From Pseudomonas entomophila (GTDB taxonomy: Bacteria > Pseudomonadota > Gammaproteobacteria > Pseudomonadales > Pseudomonadaceae), in assembly GCF_029193575.1 (NCBI RefSeq), contig NZ_JARGCS010000008.1, forward strand, positions 124,001 to 188,000: a DNA stretch of 64,000 nucleotides. The letters are read 5' to 3'. Under the pieces are notes generated by a model that did no database searches, was not told the origin of the DNA, and worked only from the letters and a program-made list of their open reading frames with translations. Shown piece after piece: positions 28,687-36,845 of the stretch (its first letter is position 1; each line of letters begins with the position of its first letter). The position numbers and the translations under genes were made by a program.

Positions 28687-29264
28687 CTAATCAACAGCAG
28701 GCGCTGAGCGCACGCGAATCCCAGCTGCAGGTGCTGCTGTTACGCGGGTTGGCCGGTGACAATAGGGCTTACCGGGCGTTCCTCGCCGCGCTGGCGGTGC
28801 ATCTGCGGGGGTTTCTGAAGCGTCGCCTGGCGCAACGCCCGGATGAAATCGAGGACCTGGTGCAGGAAGTGCTCCTGGCGGTGCACAACACCCGCCATAC
28901 CTACCATGCACAAGGACCGCTGACTGCCTGGGTACAGGCCATCGCCCGCTACAAGCTGGCCGATCACTTTCGCGCCTACGCTCGCCGCGACGCCTTGCAC
29001 GACCCGCTGGAGGACGACAGCGAGCTGTTCGCCGCCGGCGACGAGGCGCCCAGCGAGGCCAGCCGTGACCTGGGCCGATTGTTGGAGCGCTTGCCCGCGC
29101 GCCAGCGCCTGCCGATCGTTCACGTCAAGCTGGAGGGGCTGTCGGTGGAGGAGACCGCGCGCATCACCGGGCTGTCCAGTTCGGCGGTCAAGGTGGGTAT
29201 TCACCGGGGCCTGAAGGCGCTGGCGAACATGATTGGAGGTAGGCAGAACGATGAAGACCGATGA
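28677..29264 (+). CDS. sigF: SigF-like ECF sigma factor
   Basis: This protein of up to 195 residues is an ECF sigma factor: region 2 spans about 28-95 (DEIEDLVQEVLLAVHNTRHTY, WVQAIARYKLADHFR) and region 4 about 135-188 (LEGLSVEETARITGLSSSAVKVGIHRGLKAL). The adjacent NrsF-type membrane anti-sigma places it in the SigF group, which answers metal stress in Caulobacter. The start is uncertain. The ATG at 28677 has no Shine-Dalgarno and sits on top of a SigF-type promoter, so a shorter form (for example from GTG 28731) is possible when the gene is autoregulated. The 3' end overlaps nrsF by 14 bases. Confidence 0.9.
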   Translation: MQRTNQQQALSARESQLQVLLLRGLAGDNRAYRAFLAALAVHLRGFLKRRLAQRPDEIEDLVQEVLLAVHNTRHTYHAQGPLTAWVQAIARYKLADHFRAYARRDALHDPLEDDSELFAAGDEAPSEASRDLGRLLERLPARQRLPIVHVKLEGLSVEETARITGLSSSAVKVGIHRGLKALANMIGGRQNDEDR

Positions 29265-29892
29265 GCTGATTTCGCTGCTGGCCACCGGCGAGGGGCCGGT
29301 GGACCGGCATGCCCTGGCGCGGCGCTTTGGCGTGGCGCTGCTGGTCGGCGCCCTGGGTGCATTGTTGCTGACAGCGGTGATCTACGGCGTGCGCAGCGAC
29401 CTCGCCGAGGTGGCGCGCACGCCGCTGTTCTGGGCCAAGCTGGCCTTGCCGGCGAGCCTGGCGCTGCTGGCGCTGCGCCTGAGCCAGCGTCTGGCGCGCC
29501 CGGGCAGCAAGGGCGGGACGGCCTGGGTGGCGCTGGGGGTGCCGTTGCTGTTGGTGTGGCTGGGCGCCGGGCTGAGCCTGGCGGGCGCTGCGCCCGATGC
29601 GCGGCCTGAGTTGATCCTGGGGCGTACCTGGCGTACCTGCACGTTGAACATCAGCCTGCTCTGCGTGCCGGCGTTCATCGCCGTGTTCTGGGCCCTGCGC
29701 GGCTTGGCGCCGACCCGCCTGCGCCAGGCGGGGGCGGCGGGTGGGTTGCTGGCGGGGGCGACGGCGACGGTCGCCTATTGCCTGCATTGCCCGGAGATGC
29801 AGGTGCCGTTCTGGGGCGTGTGGTACTTGCTGGGGATGCTGGTGCCGACGGTCGTGGGGGCGCTGCTGGGGCCACGGTTGTTGCGCTGGTAG
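29251..29892 (+). CDS. nrsF: NrsF-type (DUF1109) membrane anti-sigma factor
   Basis: This 213-residue protein has six predicted membrane helices after a short cytoplasmic N-terminus, the DUF1109 layout. Cysteines at 130, 138, 177 and 180 (RTCTLNISLLC and YCLHCPEMQ) face each other between helices. In Caulobacter NrsF a pair of cysteines at nearly the same positions is needed for metal sensing, so C130 and C180 are the best candidates here. It should hold SigF at the membrane until metal stress releases it. The start follows GGAGGT by ten bases and lies inside the end of sigF. Confidence 0.9.
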   Translation: MKTDELISLLATGEGPVDRHALARRFGVALLVGALGALLLTAVIYGVRSDLAEVARTPLFWAKLALPASLALLALRLSQRLARPGSKGGTAWVALGVPLLLVWLGAGLSLAGAAPDARPELILGRTWRTCTLNISLLCVPAFIAVFWALRGLAPTRLRQAGAAGGLLAGATATVAYCLHCPEMQVPFWGVWYLLGMLVPTVVGALLGPRLLRW

Positions 29893-29908
29893 GTGAGGGG
29901 CTAGGCGG

Positions 29909-29996
29909 GCCCTATCGCGGGGCAAGCCCCCACAGACAACCCGCCGTCCTAAGGAGCAGCGCGGTACCTGTGGGCTTGCCCCGCGATAAGGCCGGT
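29909..29996. repeat. Inverted REP pair (REPIN)
   Basis: CCTATCGCGGGGCAAGCCCC and GGGCTTGCCCCGCGATAAGG lie in opposite orientation about 45 bases apart, between the convergent nrsF and lysR genes, where they may end both transcripts. Confidence 0.82.
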
Positions 29997-30024
29997 ACAG
30001 ACCTGCGCAAGCGCCGCCCTTGCC

Positions 30025-30921
30025 TCATTTCATGAACAACTCGCTGATCACCCGCCGAAACCACACGCTCCTGGGCGCCTGCTGAAACCGCGCATGCCAG
30101 AACTGCATCAGGTCGTAGCAGGGAATCTCCAGTGGCGGTTCGACGATCTGCACGTTGACATTGTGCGCATACAGGTTCGCCACCGTGCGTGGCAGCACCA
30201 CCACCAGGTCCGACTGTTCGATGATCGACAGCACGCTCATGTAGTGCGAGGTCTGCAGCACGATGTTGCGGTGGATGCCGGCCTGGTTCAGGTGCGCTTC
30301 GAACATCTCCTGGCGGCGGCTGCCGTCGCGCACCTGCAAGTGTTCCATGCGCGCGAAATCCTCGAGCAGCAGCCGCTCGCGCGCCAGCGGGTGGCCGCGC
30401 CGCAACAAGCAGGTGAGGTTGTGGGAGAACAGCCGCTGTTGGTAGACGTTCGGCGCGGTGAGGTCGGGGAAGTAACCCACCACCGCGTCGACCTTGCCCT
30501 CGTGCAGGCTGTCGCTCAGGGCCTCGGGCGCCAGGCTCAGGGTGCGCAAGCGGGCGCGCGGCGCCAGTTCGCGCAAGCGCTGGAACAACGGCGGCAGGAA
30601 CACCACTTCGCCGATCTCGCTCAGGCACACGACGAATTCGTGCTCGCAGGTGGCCGGGTCGAAGGTCGGGCTGGTGAGGATGTCGCGGTCGATGATTTCG
30701 ATCACTTCGCGGGTGCGCGCGATGATGCCCTGGGCCCGTGGCGTGGCCTCCATGCCGGCGCCAGAGCGGATGAACAACGGGTCCTTGAGCGAGTGGCGCA
30801 GGCGCGCGAGGGCGGCGCTGGCGGCGGGCTGGCTGATGCCCAGCTGCTTGGCCGCGGCGGTGACGTTGCCCGTCTCGTACACGGCCAGCAAGACGCGGAG
30901 CAGGTTGAGGTCGGTGCGCAT
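30025..30921 (-). CDS. LysR-family regulator of the aromatic catabolic operon
   Basis: This 298-residue LysR-type regulator has an N-terminal winged helix (MRTDLNLLRVLLAVYETGNVTAAAKQLGISQPAASAALARLR) and a periplasmic-binding-protein-like effector domain from about residue 90. It is divergent from the ring-cleavage operon, the usual position for its activator; the effector is likely the aromatic substrate or a cleavage product. The ATG at 30921 is preferred over a TTG at 30933, since the domain begins right there. A TTGGT-ATA-ACCAA inverted repeat touches its start codon. Confidence 0.88.
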   Translation of the reverse strand: MRTDLNLLRVLLAVYETGNVTAAAKQLGISQPAASAALARLRHSLKDPLFIRSGAGMEATPRAQGIIARTREVIEIIDRDILTSPTFDPATCEHEFVVCLSEIGEVVFLPPLFQRLRELAPRARLRTLSLAPEALSDSLHEGKVDAVVGYFPDLTAPNVYQQRLFSHNLTCLLRRGHPLARERLLLEDFARMEHLQVRDGSRRQEMFEAHLNQAGIHRNIVLQTSHYMSVLSIIEQSDLVVVLPRTVANLYAHNVNVQIVEPPLEIPCYDLMQFWHARFQQAPRSVWFRRVISELFMK

Positions 30922-30933
30922 TGGTATAACCAA
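30921..30933. promoter_or_regulatory. TTGGT-ATA-ACCAA inverted repeat, LysR binding-site candidate
   Basis: A perfect 5-bp inverted repeat with a 3-base centre touches the lysR start codon, in the 106-base divergent region before the dioxygenase gene. The surrounding AT-rich stretch suits a promoter. Binding here could repress lysR and position the regulator for activating the operon. Confidence 0.5.
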
Positions 30934-31027
30934 ATCAAATAGTGTGAATAAAGAGAATTACCTTCCACGATTAAGCGCCCATTGCGAGGATGAGTCCAGA
31001 CAAAAATAAAACCTAGGGACTGCACCC

Positions 31028-31891
31028 ATGATCAACCTGCACGACATCCGTTACGTGCGCCTGGGCACCGCCAACCTGGACGATGCACGCCGCTATGCCA
31101 CGCAAATCCTCGGCCTGCAGGTGGCACGCGAGGCCAACGGCGCGGTGTATTTCCGCTCCGACAGCCGCGACCACACCCTGTGCTACTACGAAGGCGACCC
31201 GCGCGAGACCACCACGGCCTTCGAGGTCACCAGCGCCGATGAGCTGGAACATGCTGCCGTGCTGCTCGAGCGCAACGCTTTCAAGGTGGTGCACGGCTCG
31301 CGTGAAGATGCCGAGGTGCGTCACGTCCACGAGCTGATCCGCTTCCAGGACCCCAGCGGCAACAACATCGAACTGGTGCTGCGCCCGCATGCCAGCGGCA
31401 GCCGCTACTTCCCCTCCCGCGACGCTGGGATCACCGGTTTCAGCCATATCGGCCTGCGCACCACCGACGCCCGCCGCGACGAAACCTTCTGGACCCACCT
31501 GGCCAACGCCCGGGTCAGCGACCGCATCGGCGAGGCGCCTTTGCTGCGCATCGACGAGGTTCACCACAAGATCGCGCTGTTCCCCTCGACGCATGCCGGT
31601 GTGCAGCACATCAACCACCAGGTCGAGAGCATCGACGACGTGATGCGCGCCTATTACTTCCTGCGCGAGCGCGGCATCAAGATCCTCTTCGGGCCAGGGC
31701 GCCACCCGACCTCGGGCGCGATGTTCCTGTATTTCCAAGGGCCTGACGGCATGACCTACGAGTACTCCACCGGGGTCAGCCACATCAGTGCCGAGGATGA
31801 CAGCACGCACCAGCCACGGCAGTTCCCTGGGGTGTCTTCGTCGTACTGCGCCTGGGGTTCCAAGCCGGACATTCCGGAGTTCAAGTCATGA
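31028..31891 (+). CDS. Extradiol ring-cleavage dioxygenase (type I, VOC fold)
   Basis: This 287-residue two-domain extradiol dioxygenase resembles BphC/DHB-cleaving enzymes. Candidate iron ligands in the C-terminal domain are H140 (GFSHIGL), H194 (GVQHINHQV) and E245 (MTYEYSTG), the 2-His-1-carboxylate set. It should open a catechol ring next to the hydroxyls with O2. The next gene is a decarboxylase of the type acting on carboxylated semialdehydes, so the substrate probably keeps a carboxyl group, as in 2,3-dihydroxybenzoate cleaved at the 3,4 bond. First gene of the operon; it overlaps the next gene by 4 bases. Confidence 0.88.
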   Translation: MINLHDIRYVRLGTANLDDARRYATQILGLQVAREANGAVYFRSDSRDHTLCYYEGDPRETTTAFEVTSADELEHAAVLLERNAFKVVHGSREDAEVRHVHELIRFQDPSGNNIELVLRPHASGSRYFPSRDAGITGFSHIGLRTTDARRDETFWTHLANARVSDRIGEAPLLRIDEVHHKIALFPSTHAGVQHINHQVESIDDVMRAYYFLRERGIKILFGPGRHPTSGAMFLYFQGPDGMTYEYSTGVSHISAEDDSTHQPRQFPGVSSSYCAWGSKPDIPEFKS

Positions 31892-32589
31892 GCGTACAGG
31901 CCACTGCGGCGCAGCAGCGTGAACTGCGCTTGGCCGCCCGCGCCCTGGGCCGTGCGGGGCTGGCGCATGCCTACGGGCATTGCAGCCTGCGCCTGGACGA
32001 CAACCACTTCCTGGTCTGCGCGCCACGGCCCATGGGCCTGATCGGCGTCGATGAGCCTGGCACCGTAGTGTCCATCGACGGGCCGTTGCCTGAGGGCGTG
32101 CTCGGCGAGGTGCGCATCCACCAGCAACTCTACCGCCGCCGCCCCGACCTCAACGCGGTGATCCGCAGCATGCCGGCGCAGGTGATGGCGTTGTCCTGCG
32201 CCGGGCTCACGCCCCGGCCGCGGCACGGCATGGGCAGCTATTTCCAGCCGTCGATCCCGCTGTGGGATGACGTGCAACTGCTGCGCGACGACACCCAGGC
32301 CGCGGCCTTGGCCGAACGCTTCGGCGCAGGCAAGGCACTGGCCATGCGCGGCAATGGCGCCATCGTCGCTGGCGACTCGCTGGTCGAGGCCCTGACGCTC
32401 ACTTGGTACCTGGAAGATGCCGCGCGCATCGAACTGCAGCTGCACGCCGCGGGCCTGGCCGAGCATGGCCCGCTGCTCGATGCCCAAGACTGCGCACAAC
32501 GCGCCACCCGTGGTGGCCGGATCTATGAGCGGATGTGGGAATACCTCACCGCCGGCGATCCGGAAGCCAGCAACACCGTATTCGAATAA
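31888..32589 (+). CDS. Class-II-aldolase-fold decarboxylase (CmtD/HCOMODA type)
   Basis: This 233-residue aldolase/adducin-fold protein resembles CmtD of p-cumate degradation, which removes CO2 from a carboxylated ring-fission product. Here it should turn 3-carboxy-2-hydroxymuconate semialdehyde into 2-hydroxymuconate semialdehyde. The aldolase acid E74 and H78 of EVRIHQQLY are present. The classic zinc motif HTHP, however, reads RSMP (93-96), and the third His of the HG motif reads N in RGNGAIVAG, so the usual His3 zinc site is absent. Overlap with the dioxygenase gene (ATGA) indicates coupled translation. Confidence 0.8.
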   Translation: MSVQATAAQQRELRLAARALGRAGLAHAYGHCSLRLDDNHFLVCAPRPMGLIGVDEPGTVVSIDGPLPEGVLGEVRIHQQLYRRRPDLNAVIRSMPAQVMALSCAGLTPRPRHGMGSYFQPSIPLWDDVQLLRDDTQAAALAERFGAGKALAMRGNGAIVAGDSLVEALTLTWYLEDAARIELQLHAAGLAEHGPLLDAQDCAQRATRGGRIYERMWEYLTAGDPEASNTVFE

Positions 32590-32609
32590 AAAACAGAGGA
32601 CTACCGATC

Positions 32610-34070
32610 ATGCCTGCGCAAGCGTTTCGCCATTTCATCAACGGCGAGTGGGTCACCAGTGCCCGCACCTTCGAAAACCGCAACCCTGCCGACAACAGTG
32701 TCATCGGCCTTGTCCACGAAGCGGGGCAGGCCGAAGTCGATGCCGCCGTGGCCGCTGCCCGTGCGGCCCTCAAAGGCCCCTGGGGCGCGATGACGGTCGC
32801 CCAGCGTACCGCACTGCTGCACAAGGTCGCCGAGGGCATCGAGCGTCGCCATGCCGAATTCGTCGCCGCTGAAGTGGCCGACACCGGCAAGCCTGCGCAC
32901 CTGGCCGGGCACCTCGACATTCCGCGCGGCGCGGCCAACTTCAAGGTGTTTGCCGACCTGTTCAGGAACGTCCCCACCGAAAGCTTCGTGATGGATACCC
33001 CCGACGGCGGCAAGGCGGTCAACTATGCGGTGCGTGCGCCGCGCGGCGTGATCGGCGTGGTCTGCCCGTGGAACCTGCCGCTGCTGCTGATGACCTGGAA
33101 AGTCGGGCCGGCCCTGGCCTGCGGCAACACCGTGGTGGTCAAGCCGTCCGAAGAAACCCCGGCCACCGCCACGCTGCTGGGCGAAGTGATGAACGAGGCC
33201 GGCGTGCCGCCGGGCGTGTACAACGTGGTGCACGGCTTTGGCGCCGATTCGGCGGGGGCCTTCCTCACCGCGCACCCGGATGTCGATGGCGTGACCTTCA
33301 CCGGCGAGACCGGGACCGGCGAGGTCATCATGAAAGCGGCGGCCAAGGGCATTCGCCCGGTGTCGCTGGAGCTGGGCGGCAAGAACGCCGGTATCGTGTT
33401 CGCCGACGCGGACCTTGAGAAGGCGGTCAAGGGCTTGGGGCGCGCGGTGTTCGAGAACAGCGGGCAGGTGTGCCTGGGGACCGAGCGCATCTATGTGCAG
33501 CGCCCGTTGTTCGAGCGCTTCGTCGAAGCCTTCAAGGCGCACGCCGCCAGTATCGTGGTCGGTGACCCGAACGCCCACGGCACCACCATGGGCCCGCTGA
33601 TCTCCCTCGGCCACCGCGACAAGGTGCTGTCCTACGCCCGCCAGGCCGTCGCCGATGGTGCGACCGTGGTGTTCGGCGGTGGCATCCCCGAGGTGCCGGC
33701 GCATCTGGCCGAAGGCGCCTGGTTCGAGCCGACCATCTGGACCGGCTTGCCGGAAACCTCGGCGGTGCTCCGCGAGGAAATCTTCGGCCCGTGCTGCCAT
33801 ATCGCCCCGTTCGATACCGAGGAAGAGGCGGTGGCCCTCGCCAACGACACCCCCTATGGCCTGGCCGCCAGTGTCTGGACCCGCGACCTGCAGGTCGCCC
33901 ATCGCCTGGGCAGCGCGTTGGATGTCGGCATCTGCTGGATCAACTCGTGGTTCCTGCGCGACCTGCGCACCGCGTTCGGTGGCGCCAAGCAGTCGGGCAT
34001 CGGTCGCGAGGGCGGGGTGCACTCGCTGGAGTTCTACACCGAACTGCGCAACGTCTGCGTCCGCCTGTGA
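32610..34070 (+). CDS. dmpC: 2-Hydroxymuconate-6-semialdehyde dehydrogenase
   Basis: This 486-residue NAD-dependent aldehyde dehydrogenase oxidises 2-hydroxymuconate semialdehyde to 2-hydroxymuconate (the oxalocrotonate branch). The catalytic residues are N155 (PWN), E254 (LELGGK) and C288 in FENSGQVCLGTERIYV, which is the signature of the DmpC/XylG group. The start at 32610 gives the family N-terminus AFRHFINGEWV. It begins 20 bases after the decarboxylase gene, in the same operon. Confidence 0.94.
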   Translation: MPAQAFRHFINGEWVTSARTFENRNPADNSVIGLVHEAGQAEVDAAVAAARAALKGPWGAMTVAQRTALLHKVAEGIERRHAEFVAAEVADTGKPAHLAGHLDIPRGAANFKVFADLFRNVPTESFVMDTPDGGKAVNYAVRAPRGVIGVVCPWNLPLLLMTWKVGPALACGNTVVVKPSEETPATATLLGEVMNEAGVPPGVYNVVHGFGADSAGAFLTAHPDVDGVTFTGETGTGEVIMKAAAKGIRPVSLELGGKNAGIVFADADLEKAVKGLGRAVFENSGQVCLGTERIYVQRPLFERFVEAFKAHAASIVVGDPNAHGTTMGPLISLGHRDKVLSYARQAVADGATVVFGGGIPEVPAHLAEGAWFEPTIWTGLPETSAVLREEIFGPCCHIAPFDTEEEAVALANDTPYGLAASVWTRDLQVAHRLGSALDVGICWINSWFLRDLRTAFGGAKQSGIGREGGVHSLEFYTELRNVCVRL

Positions 34071-34080
34071 GGAGCGCGCC

Positions 34081-34863
34081 ATGAACCTGAACGATATCCA
34101 GCACGCCGGCCAGCAACTGCACCAGGCCCTGACCTCGGGCCAGGCGCTGGCGCCGCTGACCGAAACCTACCCCGGCATCACCCTGGAACAGGCCTACCAG
34201 GTGCAACTGGCGATGATCCAGCCGCGCCTGGACGCGGGCGAGCGCGTGCTCGGCAAGAAGATCGGCGTCACCAGCCAGGTGGTGATGAACATGCTCGGCG
34301 TCGACCAGCCCGACTTCGGCCACCTGCTGACCGACATGCTTCACGCCGACGGCGCGGCCATCGCCCTCGACGGGCTGATCGCGCCGAAGGCCGAGGGCGA
34401 GATCGCTTTCGTGCTCAAGGAGTCGTTGCAGGGCCCGGGCGTTACCGTCGCCGATGTGCTGCGGGCAACCGCCTACGTGATGCCGTGCTTCGAGATCGTC
34501 GACTCGCGGATCCGCGACTGGAAGATCCGCATCCAGGACACCGTCGCCGACAACGCCTCGGCCGGTGCCTTCGTGCTCGGTGACCGTGGCGTCGATCCAC
34601 GTGACGTGGACCTGGCCTGCGTCGGCATGACCCTGGAAAAGAACGGCGAGGTCGTCGCCACCGGCGCCGGTGCCGCCGCGCTGGGCCACCCGGCCAACGC
34701 CGTGGCCTGGCTTGCCAACACCCTCGGCCGCCTCGGCATCGGGCTGAACGCGGGCGAGGTGATTCTCTCCGGCTCGCTGGCGGCCATGGTGCCCGTGCAG
34801 GCCGGCGACCAACTGCGTATCAGCCTCGGCGACATCGGCTCGGCCGCTGTCCGCTTCGTTTGA
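34081..34863 (+). CDS. dmpE: 2-Hydroxypenta-2,4-dienoate hydratase
   Basis: This 260-residue fumarylacetoacetase-fold protein adds water to 2-hydroxypenta-2,4-dienoate, giving 4-hydroxy-2-oxovalerate. It shows GKKIGVTSQVVMNMLGVDQPDFGHLLTDM and the metal-binding acidic cluster PKAEGEIAFVL...EIVDSR. The VMNMLGV segment fits MhpD/DmpE hydratases rather than the decarboxylase encoded next. The two enzymes form a complex in known meta pathways, consistent with their adjacent genes. Confidence 0.92.
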   Translation: MNLNDIQHAGQQLHQALTSGQALAPLTETYPGITLEQAYQVQLAMIQPRLDAGERVLGKKIGVTSQVVMNMLGVDQPDFGHLLTDMLHADGAAIALDGLIAPKAEGEIAFVLKESLQGPGVTVADVLRATAYVMPCFEIVDSRIRDWKIRIQDTVADNASAGAFVLGDRGVDPRDVDLACVGMTLEKNGEVVATGAGAAALGHPANAVAWLANTLGRLGIGLNAGEVILSGSLAAMVPVQAGDQLRISLGDIGSAAVRFV

Positions 34864-34874
34864 AGGAAACCCAC

Positions 34875-35678
34875 ATGAACCTGTCCCAAGCCACCATCGC
34901 CCAACTGGCCGAACACCTGGAAAACGCCGAGCTCAAGCGCGAGGCGGTGGCCAAGATCACCGACACCCACCCCGACATGGACTGGGATGACGCCTACGCG
35001 ATCCAGGATGCCATTCGTGCCCGGAAAGAAGCGCGCGGTGTGCGCATCGCCGGCTTGAAGATGGGCCTGACCTCGTTCGCCAAGATGAAGCAGATGGGCG
35101 TCACCGACCCGATCCACGGCTTTCTCACCGACTACGGCTCGAGCCTCGACGGCGCGGCCATCGATGTCGACAGCCTGATCCACCCCAAGGTCGAGGCCGA
35201 GATCGCCTTCGTGCTCAAGCACCCCCTCAAGGGCCCAGGCGTGCATGTCGGCGATGTGCTGGCGGCCACCGATTTCATCGTGCCGGCGGTCGAGGTGATC
35301 GACTCGCGCTACGAAAACTTCCGTTTCGACCTCAAGAGCGTGATCGCCGACAACACCTCTTCGGCGCGCTTCGTCACCGGCGGGCGCATGTCCGGCGTGC
35401 AGGGCATCGACCTCAAGTGCCTGGGCGTGGTGCTGGAGAAAAATGGCGAAGTGGTCGCCACCGGTGCCGGCGCTGCGGTGCTCGGGCACCCGGCGCAAAG
35501 CGTGGCGATGCTCGCCAACATGCTGGGCGCCAAGGGTCGCGAGCTGCCCGCGGGTACTTTCATCATGACCGGTGGCATCACCGAGGCCATCGCGGTGCAG
35601 GCGGGCGACAACGTCACCGTGCGCTACCAGCACCTGGGCAGCGTGTCGATGCGCTTCACCTCGTCCGGCCAGCATTGA
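34875..35678 (+). CDS. dmpH: 4-Oxalocrotonate decarboxylase
   Basis: This 267-residue paralogue of the preceding hydratase decarboxylates 2-oxo-3-hexenedioate to 2-hydroxypenta-2,4-dienoate, needing Mg or Mn. It shows GLKMGLTSFAKMKQMGVTDPIHGFL, the decarboxylase version of the signature, and the acidic metal site HPKVEAEIAFVL...EVIDSR. The ATG at 34875 follows AAGGAAA at good spacing and lies 11 bases after the hydratase stop. Confidence 0.93.
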   Translation: MNLSQATIAQLAEHLENAELKREAVAKITDTHPDMDWDDAYAIQDAIRARKEARGVRIAGLKMGLTSFAKMKQMGVTDPIHGFLTDYGSSLDGAAIDVDSLIHPKVEAEIAFVLKHPLKGPGVHVGDVLAATDFIVPAVEVIDSRYENFRFDLKSVIADNTSSARFVTGGRMSGVQGIDLKCLGVVLEKNGEVVATGAGAAVLGHPAQSVAMLANMLGAKGRELPAGTFIMTGGITEAIAVQAGDNVTVRYQHLGSVSMRFTSSGQH

Positions 35679-35692
35679 GAGGAGTCACTCGA

Positions 35693-35890
35693 ATGCCCAT
35701 CGCCATCATCCATATCGCCGAAGGCCGCTCGCCCGAGAAGAAGCGCGCGCTGCTGGACAAGGTCACCTTGGCCATCGCCGACAGCCTCGAAGTACCGCTC
35801 GAGAGCGTGCGCGTACTGCTGCAGGAAATCCCCGAGACCCAGTGGGCCGCGGGTGGCCAGACCCTCGCCGAACGCCGCGCCAAGGCCTGA
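35693..35890 (+). CDS. dmpI: 2-Hydroxymuconate (4-oxalocrotonate) tautomerase
   Basis: This 65-residue enzyme converts 2-hydroxymuconate to its keto form for the decarboxylase. It begins with Met-Pro, giving the catalytic Pro1, and has the conserved Arg11 (AEGRSPEKKRALLDKV) and a further Arg in the SVRVLLQEI strand. The length is close to that of 4-OT enzymes (about 62 residues). GAGAGGAG lies upstream of the ATG. Confidence 0.92.
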   Translation: MPIAIIHIAEGRSPEKKRALLDKVTLAIADSLEVPLESVRVLLQEIPETQWAAGGQTLAERRAKA

Positions 35891-35905
35891 TACAGGACGC
35901 CAGCA

Positions 35906-36841
35906 ATGAACGACAAGATCAGCGTTGCCATCATCGGCTCGGGCAATATCGGCACCGACCTGATGATCAAGATTCTGCGCAACGGCCAGCACCTGAAGAT
36001 GGGGGCCATGGTCGGCATCGACCCGGCCTCCGACGGCCTGGCGCGGGCCGAGCGCCTGGGCGTGGCCACCACTGCCAAGGGCGTCGAGGGCCTGCTGGCG
36101 CTGCCGAACTTCAAGGATATCCGTATCGTGTTCGACGCCACCAGCGCCGGCGCCCATGCTCGACACAACGCGCTGCTGCAGGCGCACGGGGTCAAGGTCA
36201 TCGACCTGACGCCCGCGGCCATCGGCCCGTTCACCATTCCGGCGATCAACCTGGACGCAGAACTTGCCGCGCCGAACATCAACATGGTCACCTGCGGTGG
36301 CCAGGCCACCATACCGATCGTCGCCGCCGTGTCGCGGGTGGCCAAGGTGCATTACGGTGAAATCGTCGCCTCGATCAGCAGCAAGTCGGCCGGCCCCGGT
36401 ACCCGGGCCAACATCGACGAGTTCACCGAAACCACCTCCCATGCCATCGAGAAACTCGGCGGGGCGCAGAAGGGCAAGGCGATCATCGTCCTCAACCCGG
36501 CCGAGCCGCCGCTGATGATGCGCGACACCGTGTTCGTGCTGTCGGAGCCGGCTGACCAGGGCGCCGTCGAGCGTTCTATCCTGGCCATGGTCGAGGCGGT
36601 GCAGGCCTACGTGCCCGGTTATCGCCTCAAGCAGCAGGTGCAGTTCGAGGTGATCCCGGCCGACCAGCCGGTGAATGTCCCGGGGTTGGGGCTGCGCAGC
36701 GGCCTGAAGACCTCGGTGTTTCTCGAGGTCGAGGGTGCCGCGCACTACCTGCCGGCCTATGCCGGCAACCTGGATATCATGACCTCGGCGGCCGTGGCCT
36801 GTGCCGAGCGCATCGCCGCTACCCAGTTCGTGGAGGGTTGA
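35906..36841 (+). CDS. dmpF: Acetaldehyde dehydrogenase (acylating)
   Basis: This 311-residue enzyme turns acetaldehyde, NAD and CoA into acetyl-CoA, working in a channelled complex with the aldolase encoded next. The NAD-binding loop is [11 protein letters not shown] (residues 9-19) and the acyl-accepting cysteine is C130 in [13 protein letters not shown]. The length and residues match DmpF/MhpF/BphJ. Confidence 0.95.
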   Translation: MNDKISVAIIGSGNIGTDLMIKILRNGQHLKMGAMVGIDPASDGLARAERLGVATTAKGVEGLLALPNFKDIRIVFDATSAGAHARHNALLQAHGVKVIDLTPAAIGPFTIPAINLDAELAAPNINMVTCGGQATIPIVAAVSRVAKVHYGEIVASISSKSAGPGTRANIDEFTETTSHAIEKLGGAQKGKAIIVLNPAEPPLMMRDTVFVLSEPADQGAVERSILAMVEAVQAYVPGYRLKQQVQFEVIPADQPVNVPGLGLRSGLKTSVFLEVEGAAHYLPAYAGNLDIMTSAAVACAERIAATQFVEG

Positions 36842-36845
36842 ACAC

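Noticed and set aside
29909..29996. Repeated GC-rich palindromes considered as a CRISPR array
   Set aside because: Only two copies occur at each site, in opposite orientation, and the same motif is spread across the window, which is the behaviour of REP elements.
34081..35678. Hydratase and oxalocrotonate decarboxylase genes considered a recent tandem duplication
   Set aside because: Although homologous, they carry different diagnostic residues (VMNMLGV versus MKQMGVT) and are the standard ancient DmpE/DmpH pair.
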